From positions 1 to 8,870 of the forward strand of contig JBGTDU010000091.1 of assembly GCA_041748175.1 (NCBI GenBank): a stretch of 8,870 nucleotides of DNA, written 5' to 3'. Under the pieces are notes generated by a model that was not told where the DNA came from, did no database searches, and was given only the letters and a program-made list of their open reading frames with translations. The position numbers and the translations under genes are program-made. Positions 1-6,443 of the stretch are shown here, piece after piece. Positions within the stretch are counted from its first letter, which is position 1, and each line of letters opens with the position of its first letter. Source of the stretch: JAHEJB01 sp041748175. GTDB lineage: Bacteria > Bacteroidota > Rhodothermia > Rhodothermales > Rubricoccaceae.

Positions 1-287
1 TCGTACTGCCACGGGGTGAGGCGGTTCTGTTTGGGTGGTACCACGGGCCTGAACCCCAGCTCTAGGGCCAATTGCCGCGTTTCGTCGCCTTCATACGCCC
101 GGTCCATAATCAGGGGCGTATTTGCGGCGAGCCCCCTGAGCGCAAGGAGCAACTGCCGACCTTCAGGCGCGTCATGAGCCTGCCCTGGTGACAAGGAGAA
201 GCTTATCGCTGTCCGATCATCTGCGGCAACCAAATGAATCTTTGTGGTCCATCTTCCTCGTGATCGGCCGATGGCTTGCGGTCCGTT
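1..287 (-). CDS. IS5-family transposase, second frame (OrfB, DDE catalytic part), partial at the window edge
   Basis: Read in the -1 frame relative to OrfA from codon 285-287, the minus strand is open to the window edge. It translates to a recognisable transposase core: TTKIHLVAADDRTAISFSLS, then SPGQAHDAPEG, then LIMDRAYEGDETR. The aspartate in MDRAY is the second acidic residue of the DDE triad; the final glutamate lies beyond base 1. It has no start of its own near the junction and is presumably made by -1 slippage at the A8 run, giving ...ALKKNGPQAIG... as the fused protein. The visible part has no internal stop. A fixed single-base indel in a decayed element would look the same, but a homopolymer at the normal IS427 frameshift position favours programmed slippage. 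Confidence 0.78.
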
Positions 288-613
288 TTTTTTAACGCGC
301 CTGTACCATCAGGGTGCACCTTGACGATGGTGCTATCGAGAGAAAGGGCTTCGATCCTCAGTCGTATTATCTGCCGCTCCTGGAGCGCCGCAAACACTCG
401 ATCCAGAACACCCGCCTTGGCCCAGCGGCTCATGCGCGTGTAGATCGTATGCCAGCTTCCAAAGCGTTGTTTAGGGAGGCCGCGCCACTTGCAACCGTTC
501 TCCGCCACATACAAAATCGCGTTCAGAACATCGAGATTATTGATGCTGACATTACCGCGTTGCCTGGGTAGGCATTCTTCTATGCGGCGATACTGGGCGG
601 GTGTGAGTTCCAT
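203..613 (-). CDS. IS5-family transposase, first frame (OrfA, DUF4096-type N-terminal part)
   Basis: This 136-residue frame starts at ATG (611-613). It carries the N-terminal helix-turn-helix-like DUF4096 region typical of IS5/IS427 transposases, roughly residues 5-80, with the family-like stretches NAILYVAENGCKWRGLP (31-47) and FGSWHTIYTRMSRW (51-64). The first catalytic aspartate of the RNase H-like DDE domain is probably D93 in LSLDSTIVKVHPDG. After L107-K108-K109 the frame enters an A8 run (T8 on the plus strand at 286-293). Beyond it, the family sequence continues in the -1 frame, so the last 27 or so residues here are probably not the functional product. This is the usual IS427-group design, in which OrfA alone or an OrfAB fusion is made. 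The frame itself is clear; whether the element is active is unknown. Confidence 0.85.
   Translation of the reverse strand: MELTPAQYRRIEECLPRQRGNVSINNLDVLNAILYVAENGCKWRGLPKQRFGSWHTIYTRMSRWAKAGVLDRVFAALQERQIIRLRIEALSLDSTIVKVHPDGTGALKKTDRKPSADHEEDGPQRFIWLPQMIGQR
286..293 (-). promoter_or_regulatory. A8 slippery run for -1 frameshifting in the transposase
   Basis: Eight T on the plus strand (A8 in the transposase message) lie where the OrfA frame must change to the OrfB frame. In the zero frame it reads TTA AAA AAA ACG, and a one-base slip back gives AAA AAC GGA, which continues the conserved transposase sequence. Runs of this kind are the known frameshift sites of IS427-group elements. No stimulatory hairpin was verified. 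Confidence 0.65.
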
Positions 614-678
614 AACTGACGGCGGTAAGTGGAGTGACAGAAAATACCACCTTTCCCAGCATTAGTGTTAACAGGCCC

Positions 679-842
679 TATTCGCATTCCGGCTCGACGC
701 CCGATGTCTGATGAACGCGCGGTGTGGACTCCGCTCAAGGACATCGCCGACTAATGCAAGCATCGCCTCAGCGTCGAGAGCAGCAGTCCGGTTCAATAGC
801 CCGTAGTTTTCCGGCCCATAGCTCAACGCCCAAACCCCATCC
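679..842. other. Spacer between the IS end and the SpoIIM-like gene, with a possible coding remnant
   Basis: This stretch holds no convincing complete gene or promoter. One plus-strand frame ends with MSDERAVWTPLKDIAD and a TAA at 752-754, and is open back to the IS boundary. It could be the C-terminal tail of a gene interrupted by the IS. In related loci an RDD-family membrane protein gene often precedes the SpoIIM-like gene, so an RDD remnant is one possibility. The tail is too short and featureless to assign. The segment 755-842 shows nothing recognisable, and no strong Shine-Dalgarno sequence precedes the ATG at 843. Confidence 0.3.
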
Positions 843-1880
843 ATGCGCGAAGCCGTCTTTGTCCGCCGCCATGCCGCCGACTGGGAAGCGTTCGAGAAGC
901 GCCTCGAAGCGAAGGAGGGTGTTGACCCCGACGAAGCCGCCGAAGGCTACGTGCGCGTCACGGATGACCTGGCCTACGCGCGAACCTTCTATCCCGGCTC
1001 GGCAACCGGCGCGTATCTGAACGGACTCGCCGGTGAGGTCCACCACCAGATCTACCGCAATCGCCGGGAGGAGCGGGGGAGACTCCTGAAATTCTGGACG
1101 GAAGAAATCCCGAGAACCGTTTACGCCGAGCGAAGGGCGCTCTTCTGGGCGTTTGCCACCTTTGCCATCTCCGTCGCCATCGGCGCGATCTCGGCGGCCT
1201 CGGACGCTTTTTTTGTACGGCTCATCCTCGGCGACGGCTACGTTAACATGACGCTGGCGAATATCGAAGGAGGCGATCCCATGGCGGTTTACAAGGAAAT
1301 GTATCAGGTGGACATGTTCTCTATGATCGCCCTGAATAACATCCTGGTGTCGTTTTTAACATTCATCGGTCTCTTTCAAGGGGGCGGGATGGTGCTGCCT
1401 GCGTTCTCGTTTGGCTCGGCCTATCACCTTTTCAACAACGGCGTCATGCTCGGCTCTTTCCAGTACTTCTTCTTCGAGCAAGGCGTGTTCTGGGAGTCTG
1501 TCCGGACGATCTGGATCCACGGCACGCTGGAGATTTCCGCCATTGTCATCGCTGGCGGCGCAGGGCTTGCGATGGGCAACTCGCTGCTCTTCCCGGGGAC
1601 ATACCCACGCCTCGTTTCTTTTCGCCGCGGCGCAATTCGTGGTCTGAAGATCGTCATCGGGCTCATTCCGATTTTCGTCGCCGCGGCGCTGCTGGAGGGA
1701 TTCGTAACCCGATACACGGAGATGCCCGTGGCTCTTAGCCTGCTCATTATTTTGGGGTCCCTCGCCTTCATTCTGTGGTACTTCGTGTGGCTGCCGCGTG
1801 CGATTTCTCGTCGCGACGCCGATGCGACTGATTCCCCGTCCTTCATGGCCGTGCCCGCAAATTTGCCCTCACCCGCATGA
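843..1880 (+). CDS. SpoIIM-like (stage II sporulation protein M / DUF95 family) integral membrane protein
   Basis: This is a 345-residue polytopic inner-membrane protein. The N-terminus MREAVFVRRHAADWEAFEKR is the typical cytoplasmic lead of non-sporulating SpoIIM homologues and supports the start at 843. A soluble helical region (about 1-95) is followed by probable membrane spans near 99-117, 162-178, 182-207, 228-248, 268-286 and 296-316. The motif WIHGTLEISAIVIAGGAG (224-241), with H226 and E230 in the membrane, is the family's conserved core. In endospore formers SpoIIM is part of the engulfment DMP complex, but homologues in Gram-negative loci with MoxR and DUF58 have no established job. 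Here it is probably the membrane partner of that module. Its stop overlaps the next start (ATGA, 1877-1880), indicating translational coupling. The family call is firm; the function is inferred. Confidence 0.88.
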   Translation: MREAVFVRRHAADWEAFEKRLEAKEGVDPDEAAEGYVRVTDDLAYARTFYPGSATGAYLNGLAGEVHHQIYRNRREERGRLLKFWTEEIPRTVYAERRALFWAFATFAISVAIGAISAASDAFFVRLILGDGYVNMTLANIEGGDPMAVYKEMYQVDMFSMIALNNILVSFLTFIGLFQGGGMVLPAFSFGSAYHLFNNGVMLGSFQYFFFEQGVFWESVRTIWIHGTLEISAIVIAGGAGLAMGNSLLFPGTYPRLVSFRRGAIRGLKIVIGLIPIFVAAALLEGFVTRYTEMPVALSLLIILGSLAFILWYFVWLPRAISRRDADATDSPSFMAVPANLPSPA

Positions 1881-2959
1881 TTGACGACTTCGGAAGGGCC
1901 GGTGCCCTCCTCAATCATCCGGATTCGTCCGATGACCTTGGCACCATTCGTTTTCGCGAAGAGCGGGACGTCGGCGACATCATCAACACCACGTTCCGGT
2001 TTCTGCGCGACAATCTGAGAGAGATCGCCGCAGGGATGCTCTACATCGTCGGCCCCATTGCGTTACTGGCTGCGGTCCTTTCGTTCTTCGTCCAGAGCCA
2101 GATGCAGGCATTGACGTTCGAATTCACCAACCCCGGCGCCAATCCTTTCGATATCCTCGGGTCGATCTTTACGCCTGCCTATCTCGTCTACATTGGTCTC
2201 CTTTTGGTCGTACAGTTCCTGGTTACGGCCGTGGTGTTGGGGTACGTCAGATTGTACCGCGAGGGTTATGCCGGTGGCATCACGCCTGGAGTCCTTTGGG
2301 CCGAGGCCAGTCACCATATTTGGCCGATACTCGCCCTTTCCCTTCTCGTAGGGCTGTTCCTGATGCTGAGCGTGCTGGTTTGGATTGTCCCGTGTTTGGG
2401 GGCGCTCGTCTGGCTCGCAGCGTTCGTCTACCTGTCCCCCTCACTCTCCATGGCGACGGTATCGCGCGTCCTCGATGAGGATTCCGCAATGGACGCGCTC
2501 AAGCGGCCATACGAATTGGTGAAAGGGCAGTGGGGAATGTCGTTTGGGGTCATGGCGATCGCGCTTGTCGCCTTCATGGTCTTCGCCATGGTCCTTTCCG
2601 TTCCGGGGGCGATTGCCGGGTTTGGATCGGCGATGGGAACATTGACCGGCGACAACCCCGGAGGCGGCAGCCGCGTTCTTCTGGCCGTTGGTTCCGTTCT
2701 CAGTACGCTTACCTATCTCGGGTATACCATCCCGCTCGTCGCCGGGTCGTTCCTCTATTTCAACCTCATCGAGCGGAAAGAAGGCGTCGGTCTTTTTTCG
2801 GAGATCGACCGGATTGATGCCGCGCCTACCGCGCTCGACGATCCCGTTGAATTGGAGACGCGTGGCGAACGGGAGCCCCTCGACGACGGATTGGCGAACC
2901 AGGGTTTTGAAAACCGTGGTTTTCGCGGCGGCGGGTTCGGCGATGGAGAAGGCACGTGA
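1877..2959 (+). CDS. Unassigned six-span membrane protein of the MoxR/DUF58 envelope locus
   Basis: I do not recognise a named family for this 360-residue protein. A cytoplasmic N-terminus of about 45 residues contains IRFREERDVGDIINTTFRFLRDN, reminiscent of proteins that begin with an amphipathic gating or interface helix. Six hydrophobic spans follow near 50-71, 100-124, 149-171, 173-191, 222-246 and 270-296. The charged tail ends in Gly/Phe/Arg-rich sequence (NQGFENRGFRGGGFGDG, 341-357). The segment SMATVSRVLDEDSAMDALKRPYELVKGQWG (191-220) between spans 4 and 5 resembles cytoplasmic loops of glycerophosphodiester phosphodiesterase membrane-domain or DUF-type membrane proteins, but I cannot confirm that. 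It overlaps the previous gene by ATGA and the next by GTGA, so all three are probably co-translated. An unnamed membrane protein at this position is usual in comparable loci. Confidence 0.8.
   Translation: MIDDFGRAGALLNHPDSSDDLGTIRFREERDVGDIINTTFRFLRDNLREIAAGMLYIVGPIALLAAVLSFFVQSQMQALTFEFTNPGANPFDILGSIFTPAYLVYIGLLLVVQFLVTAVVLGYVRLYREGYAGGITPGVLWAEASHHIWPILALSLLVGLFLMLSVLVWIVPCLGALVWLAAFVYLSPSLSMATVSRVLDEDSAMDALKRPYELVKGQWGMSFGVMAIALVAFMVFAMVLSVPGAIAGFGSAMGTLTGDNPGGGSRVLLAVGSVLSTLTYLGYTIPLVAGSFLYFNLIERKEGVGLFSEIDRIDAAPTALDDPVELETRGEREPLDDGLANQGFENRGFRGGGFGDGEGT
2944..2952 (+). promoter_or_regulatory. Shine-Dalgarno sequence supporting the GTG start at 2956
   Basis: TGGAGAAGG lies a few bases before the GTG, inside the end of the preceding gene. 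It supports the GTG in a 4-base stop/start overlap over later in-frame starts, which would cut into the signal peptide. Confidence 0.5.
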
Positions 2960-3852
2960 GCAAATTGCTGCTCAAATATGGGTTTGTGGTTGCGCTCTAT
3001 CTGGTCGGAGGAGAGGTTCTGGCACAAGGCGGCGAAGTTGTGAGTGCGCCGACCGCGGCCCAGGCGGAGAAGCCGAAGAGTGCCGCCCCCGACTCGCTGG
3101 AAGATTCAGCCGAGTCCCTTCCCGACATCGGCGAAAACGACGTCCAGACTCTCGAAGGTGATGCCACTTTGCTCAACGACGGCGCCTATGCGGCCTACCG
3201 TGATTCGAGCCCGGTCGCCGCACGGGCGATTCCGACAGACGCGCTGGATGACTTCCGCAACAACCCGAACTTCCAGTACGACCGCGTCGAAACGGATGGG
3301 CCTACGCTCATGGAGCTGTTCTGGCAATGGCTGGTTGATGTCCTTTTTGGCCCAATCCGCAACAACACGACGCCACAATTCTGGTCATGGTTTTGGCTCA
3401 TCGCGGGAATCCTGGCCATCGCCTTTGTCGTTTCGCAAGCGCTTCGGGCGGATTCCGGATGGTTTTTCCGGAAGAAGGACAACCAGGTCGAGCCACACGG
3501 CATTGTACTTCTTGACACCGAGGACATCGAATCCATCAACCTCGATGCCCTTTTGGACGCCGCGCTAAGCGACCGGCGCTACCGCGACGCGACGCGCTAC
3601 ACTTATCTCCTCGCGTTGCAGGCGCTGACCGAACAGGGGCTCATCGACTGGGACAAGCACAAGACGAACAGGGAGTACGTGGCTGAGGTCGAGCGGGCAA
3701 ACCAGCCTGCACTTACCCGGCCGTTCGCAGAAATCACACGCCTGTTCGAGTGGATCTGGTACGGCGAGTTTGCGATGGATGAGCAGCGCTTCGGGCTCGC
3801 CCGAGGCCGTTTCGATTTATTCGCCGAGGCCCTTCGCGGGGTGCGCCGATGA
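2956..3852 (+). CDS. DUF4129 domain protein with signal peptide and one membrane span
   Basis: This 298-residue protein starts at a GTG (2956) that overlaps the previous stop. A purine-rich GGAGAAGG just upstream (2945-2952) fits as ribosome binding site. Residues 1-24 (MSKLLLKYGFVVALYLVGGEVLAQ) form a signal peptide with a plausible A-Q-type cleavage region, followed by an acidic, low-complexity periplasmic stretch (about 25-115). A single transmembrane helix lies near 143-163 and leads to a cytoplasmic C-terminal DUF4129 domain (about 195-290). That domain has the family pattern LLDAALSDRRYRDATRYTYL, then GLIDWDKHKTNREYV, then FEWIWYGEF. DUF4129 occurs at the C-terminus of transglutaminase-like membrane proteins and in MoxR/DUF58 loci; its role is unknown. 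Here the transglutaminase part is absent, as in other stand-alone members. It overlaps the next gene by ATGA (3849-3852). Confidence 0.85.
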   Translation: MSKLLLKYGFVVALYLVGGEVLAQGGEVVSAPTAAQAEKPKSAAPDSLEDSAESLPDIGENDVQTLEGDATLLNDGAYAAYRDSSPVAARAIPTDALDDFRNNPNFQYDRVETDGPTLMELFWQWLVDVLFGPIRNNTTPQFWSWFWLIAGILAIAFVVSQALRADSGWFFRKKDNQVEPHGIVLLDTEDIESINLDALLDAALSDRRYRDATRYTYLLALQALTEQGLIDWDKHKTNREYVAEVERANQPALTRPFAEITRLFEWIWYGEFAMDEQRFGLARGRFDLFAEALRGVRR

Positions 3853-5078
3853 AGGCAAAGCTCCCGCTCGTCGTCATCGGCGTGCTAACCGTGATCTTTG
3901 TGATCCTGCTGGCCGTCCAGCCGCGTCCGGTCGACTGGCGGCCTGATCTCCGCGAGGATTCCGACAACGCCCTGGGCGCCGAGATCCTCGCCCAGCTTCT
4001 TCCGCGTTGGCTCGCCGATACGATGGGCAATGACGTGGAAATGTTTACCATTCTCGAGCCACCCTTCCTTCATCTTGCCGACGAATCGTTGACCGGCACG
4101 ACGTACTTCTTCCTCACCAATGATTTTAGTCCGGATGAGGCGGAGACGAGGCGGCTCGTCGAATACGCAGAGCGCGGAAACACGGTCTTCATTGCGGCGG
4201 AGTCCGTGAAGGGTGCCCTGGCCGATACTCTGGGAGTTTCAGCCGACTCGGTGGAGAAGTTTGTGGGCGGACTGGACTATGGCTACCGGAGTTTCCTCGA
4301 AGGCGGCGACAGCACCCTGTTCCTCGCCAATCCGGCTCTTGAAAGGGATGTGGGATTCTCGTTCTCTTTCGATGTGGGTGCGTGGGTGATAGATGGGCTC
4401 GATACGACGAGGACGGCGGTGCTCGGCACGAATCGTAGCGGTGAGCCAACCCTCGTACGGATTGACGCCGGGGAGGGGGCGTTCATCCTTTCGTCTACGC
4501 CCTACGCCTTCGGTAACGCGGCATTCACCGGGGAAGGCGACGGGGCCGAGTACGTCGCCGGAGTCCTGGGCTACGTTCCATCGCAGCCGGTTTTTTGGGA
4601 TACCTATTACAAGCCTTTCGCCAATCAGGCGCAGACGCCACTCCGTTACATCCTCCGCGAACCACCGCTGAAGTGGGCGTTTCGGCTCATGCTCCTGGGC
4701 GTGCTGCTCTTCATTGTTTTCAGAGGACGCCGCTGGCAGCGCGCCGTGCCCGTGGTGACCGCACCCGCCAACGCGACGCTGGACTTTGTGCGGACGGTCG
4801 GACGATTGTATTTCCAGCATGCAGACCACTCCGCGCTGGTGGAGAGGAAGCTCCGCTACTTCTTCGACCGCATCCGGGCCAGGCTGGCGCTGACGGACGT
4901 AGACCTTTCCGAAGAAACCGAGCGCCGTGTAGCGGCCCGTGCGGGCATCGCGGATGAGCACATTGCGATGCTCTTCACTCGCTTCCGCCGACTTCGTCGG
5001 TCGCGTTCCATCGAACCCGAGCAGCTCGTCGACCTCGACCGCTCGCTTGATCGGTTTTACGATGCCGTCGGACGGTGA
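3849..5078 (+). CDS. DUF4350 domain membrane protein
   Basis: This 409-residue protein is anchored by an N-terminal helix (about 5-23) and a second span near 277-292. The region between them (about 25-265) is probably periplasmic. It begins with the DUF4350 signature area (VDWRPDLREDSDNALGAEIL, 28-47) and continues with TTYFFLTNDFSPDEAETRRLVEYAERGNTVFIAAE, split at about 84-118. This is the pattern of a Rossmann-like domain that in related proteins (GldG-type, intraflagellar-transport-like) carries no obvious catalytic residues. After the second span comes a basic cytoplasmic tail with FVRTVGRLYFQHADHSALVE (about 313-332), typical of the family. No enzymatic activity can be deduced. It overlaps the DUF4129 gene, and a 116-base gap separates it from the MoxR gene. 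Proteins of this type accompany MoxR/DUF58 pairs, which suggests a membrane-side client or scaffold role. Confidence 0.85.
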   Translation: MKAKLPLVVIGVLTVIFVILLAVQPRPVDWRPDLREDSDNALGAEILAQLLPRWLADTMGNDVEMFTILEPPFLHLADESLTGTTYFFLTNDFSPDEAETRRLVEYAERGNTVFIAAESVKGALADTLGVSADSVEKFVGGLDYGYRSFLEGGDSTLFLANPALERDVGFSFSFDVGAWVIDGLDTTRTAVLGTNRSGEPTLVRIDAGEGAFILSSTPYAFGNAAFTGEGDGAEYVAGVLGYVPSQPVFWDTYYKPFANQAQTPLRYILREPPLKWAFRLMLLGVLLFIVFRGRRWQRAVPVVTAPANATLDFVRTVGRLYFQHADHSALVERKLRYFFDRIRARLALTDVDLSEETERRVAARAGIADEHIAMLFTRFRRLRRSRSIEPEQLVDLDRSLDRFYDAVGR

Positions 5079-5194
5079 GAGATTGTGTTATGCATTGCAC
5101 TCCGTTTCTCCGGCGCGATAACGCCAAAGACGGGGGTGCCTGAACACCGCGCTTCCGTTCCTGATCTTCCAACCCTCGCCACGCACTCACCCCA
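5079..5194 (+). other. Intergenic gap between the DUF4350 and MoxR genes
   Basis: This is the largest gap within the first part of the operon. It contains small imperfect dyads (GGCG/CGCC at 5112-5125 and GGTG/CACC at 5135-5148) but no T-tract and no convincing -35/-10 pair. No Shine-Dalgarno sequence is visible before the ATG at 5195. It may carry an internal promoter for the MoxR-DUF58 part, but nothing here proves it. Confidence 0.3.
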
Positions 5195-6247
5195 ATGACC
5201 GAGATCCCTGAGAACAACCCGGCATCCATGCCTGCTATACCGCTGGCTTCCGAATCCGTCGGGGCCGATGCAGAACAGCCCATCTTCGAGCCGCGCACGG
5301 ATCTATCTGGCCTGGCGGCTTCCGTGGATGCACTCCGGCTAGAAGTTGCCAAGCTGATCGTTGGGCAACATGGTCTGGTCGATGAGCTGATCGCTGCGTT
5401 GCTGGCGGGCGGGCACGTACTCATCGAAGGTGTGCCGGGCGTAGCCAAGACGCTCACCGCCAAGCTGCTCGCAAAAGCGACAGGGCTTCCCTTCAGCCGG
5501 ATCCAGTTCACGCCGGATTTGATGCCGTCGGATGTGATCGGGACGAACGTGTTCAGCCCCAAGACGAGCGAGTTCGAGTTCCACAAAGGCCCCATTTTCT
5601 CATCGGCCATTCTGATCGACGAAATCAACCGGGCGCCCGCCAAGACGCAGGCCGCGCTGTTCGAAGTGATGGAGGAGCACCAGATCACGGTTGATGGAAC
5701 CACCTACAAGATGGAGGAGCCGTTCATCGTGTTCGCCACGCAAAACCCGATCGAGCACGAGGGCACCTATCGTCTTCCCGAGGCCCAACTCGACCGCTTC
5801 CTGTTCAAGGTTCGCGTTGGCTATCCGACGCTTGAGGAAGAGACGCAGATTCTTGAACGATTTCAGGGCCTGGGCGGCTTCGTGGATGTCGACAAAGTCG
5901 AGCCCGTCCTTGATGCATCGAGAATCCGCGAGGCGCAGGCGGTTGTCCGCAGGGTGCGCGTTGAGCCCAGGATTTCGAGCTACGTCGCCCAGATTGTCTC
6001 GGCGACGAGGAACCATCCGGCATTATATCTCGGAGGAAGCCCACGCGCCTCGCTGGCCATTCTCATTGGAGCCAAGGCTGTCGCCGCCATGAGCGGCCGC
6101 GACTTCACGACGCCGGAGGACGTTCGGGCAGTTGTTGCTCCCGCGCTCCGGCACCGCATCATCCTCACGCCGGAAAAGGAAGTCGAAGGCATCCGTCCGG
6201 GCGTTGTGCTTAAGCGGATTGTCGAGGAGATCGAGGTGCCTCGTTAA
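5195..6247 (+). CDS. MoxR-family AAA+ ATPase
   Basis: This 350-residue cytoplasmic ATPase belongs to the MoxR (AAA_3) class, whose members act as chaperone-like assembly or maturation factors. After a variable, Pro/Ala-rich leader (about 1-35), the AAA+ core carries the MoxR-type Walker A GVPGVAKT (79-86) with lysine K85, Walker B ILIDE (139-143), the sensor-1 asparagine N184 in ATQNPIEHEGTYRLPEAQLDRF, a likely arginine finger R201, and sensor 2 R284 in GSPRAS. The helical lid follows to the C-terminus, ending in RIVEEIEV. All catalytic residues appear intact and the length is normal. It is followed, across an unusual 196-base spacer, by a DUF58 gene, the standard MoxR partner, and preceded by the membrane genes. 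The specific client is unknown, so no moxR orthology is claimed. Confidence 0.95.
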   Translation: MTEIPENNPASMPAIPLASESVGADAEQPIFEPRTDLSGLAASVDALRLEVAKLIVGQHGLVDELIAALLAGGHVLIEGVPGVAKTLTAKLLAKATGLPFSRIQFTPDLMPSDVIGTNVFSPKTSEFEFHKGPIFSSAILIDEINRAPAKTQAALFEVMEEHQITVDGTTYKMEEPFIVFATQNPIEHEGTYRLPEAQLDRFLFKVRVGYPTLEEETQILERFQGLGGFVDVDKVEPVLDASRIREAQAVVRRVRVEPRISSYVAQIVSATRNHPALYLGGSPRASLAILIGAKAVAAMSGRDFTTPEDVRAVVAPALRHRIILTPEKEVEGIRPGVVLKRIVEEIEVPR

Positions 6248-6252
6248 AAAAT

Positions 6253-6281
6253 GGGGGAGTGGGAGAAAGGGAGAAAGGGGG
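6253..6281 (+). promoter_or_regulatory. Potential G-quadruplex motif downstream of the MoxR gene
   Basis: Four G-runs (6253-6257, 6261-6263, 6269-6271, 6277-6281) are separated by loops of 3, 5 and 5 bases, which satisfies the classical G3+N1-7 pattern. They lie on the coding strand, so both DNA and mRNA could fold, six bases after the MoxR stop. More G-runs follow (6293-6297, 6301-6303). Folding and function are unproven. Confidence 0.45.
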
Positions 6282-6347
6282 ATGTGGAGAATGGGGGATT
6301 GGGAGAGAGGAGGAAGAGAGACAATGATCTTCTTCCTCGCACCCTCT

Positions 6348-6365
6348 CACCGTCTCGCCCTCTCA
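6348..6365 (+). repeat. 18-bp direct repeat, copy 1
   Basis: The sequence CACCGTCTCGCCCTCTCA occurs here and is repeated perfectly at 6405-6422, with starts 57 bases apart. It lies in the pyrimidine-rich half of the MoxR-DUF58 spacer. Confidence 0.75.
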
Positions 6366-6404
6366 TCCTTGAATTGAGGGTCTACAACGAGTACGACCAA
6401 CTCC

Positions 6405-6422
6405 CACCGTCTCGCCCTCTCA
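6405..6422 (+). repeat. 18-bp direct repeat, copy 2
   Basis: This is a perfect second copy of the repeat at 6348-6365, ending 21 bases before the DUF58 start codon. No Shine-Dalgarno sequence lies between it and that start. Confidence 0.75.
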
Positions 6423-6443
6423 CCCGCTCGCCTCGTCTCACGC

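Larger units (their letters stand above)
1..678 (-). mobile_element. IS5-family (IS427-like) insertion sequence, partial, cut by the window edge
   Basis: The element holds a two-frame transposase read leftwards. Its transposase-start end lies near 678. Read on the minus strand from 678, the terminus begins GGGCCTGTTAACACTAATG, which resembles IS427-group ends as I remember them. A TA at 679-680 could be half of a short target duplication. The other end, with its inverted repeat and second TA, lies outside the window, so the boundary at 678 is inferred and could be off by a few bases. The element sits directly upstream of the SpoIIM-like gene, with its transposase pointing away from that operon. 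Confidence 0.8.
6248..6443 (+). repeat. Low-complexity spacer: purine-rich half then pyrimidine-rich half
   Basis: Just after the MoxR stop the plus strand is almost all purine (about 6252-6320). From about 6330 it becomes strongly pyrimidine-rich up to the DUF58 start. Between the two halves an 8-bp perfect stem, GAGGAAGA/TCTTCCTC (6310-6317 and 6331-6338), encloses a 13-base loop. The composition is unlike the flanking genes. A reading frame passes through it but has no protein-like character. The spacer could fold as a long imperfect hairpin or triplex, attenuate readthrough from MoxR to DUF58, or be an inserted or expanded minisatellite-like repeat. Confidence 0.6.

Noticed and set aside
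4239..4961. Long minus-strand open frame (240 codons) opposite the DUF4350 gene
   Set aside because: It lies wholly inside a clear plus-strand family gene, has no recognisable domain, and is Arg/Pro-rich as expected of an antisense frame in GC-rich DNA.
5112..5148. Small dyads after the DUF4350 gene as a possible terminator
   Set aside because: The stems are only four base pairs and no T-tract follows.
4975..5703. Minus-strand open frame (242 codons) across the DUF4350-MoxR gap
   Set aside because: Most of it is antisense to the MoxR core, its composition is Ser/Ala-rich without domain motifs, and it has no credible ribosome site.
5600..6016. Minus-strand open frame (138 codons) inside the MoxR gene
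   Set aside because: It is antisense to the conserved ATPase motifs and shows no family features.
6348..6422. CRISPR-like repeat-spacer structure
   Set aside because: There are only two 18-base copies, in pyrimidine-rich low-complexity DNA, with no further units and no cas genes in the window.
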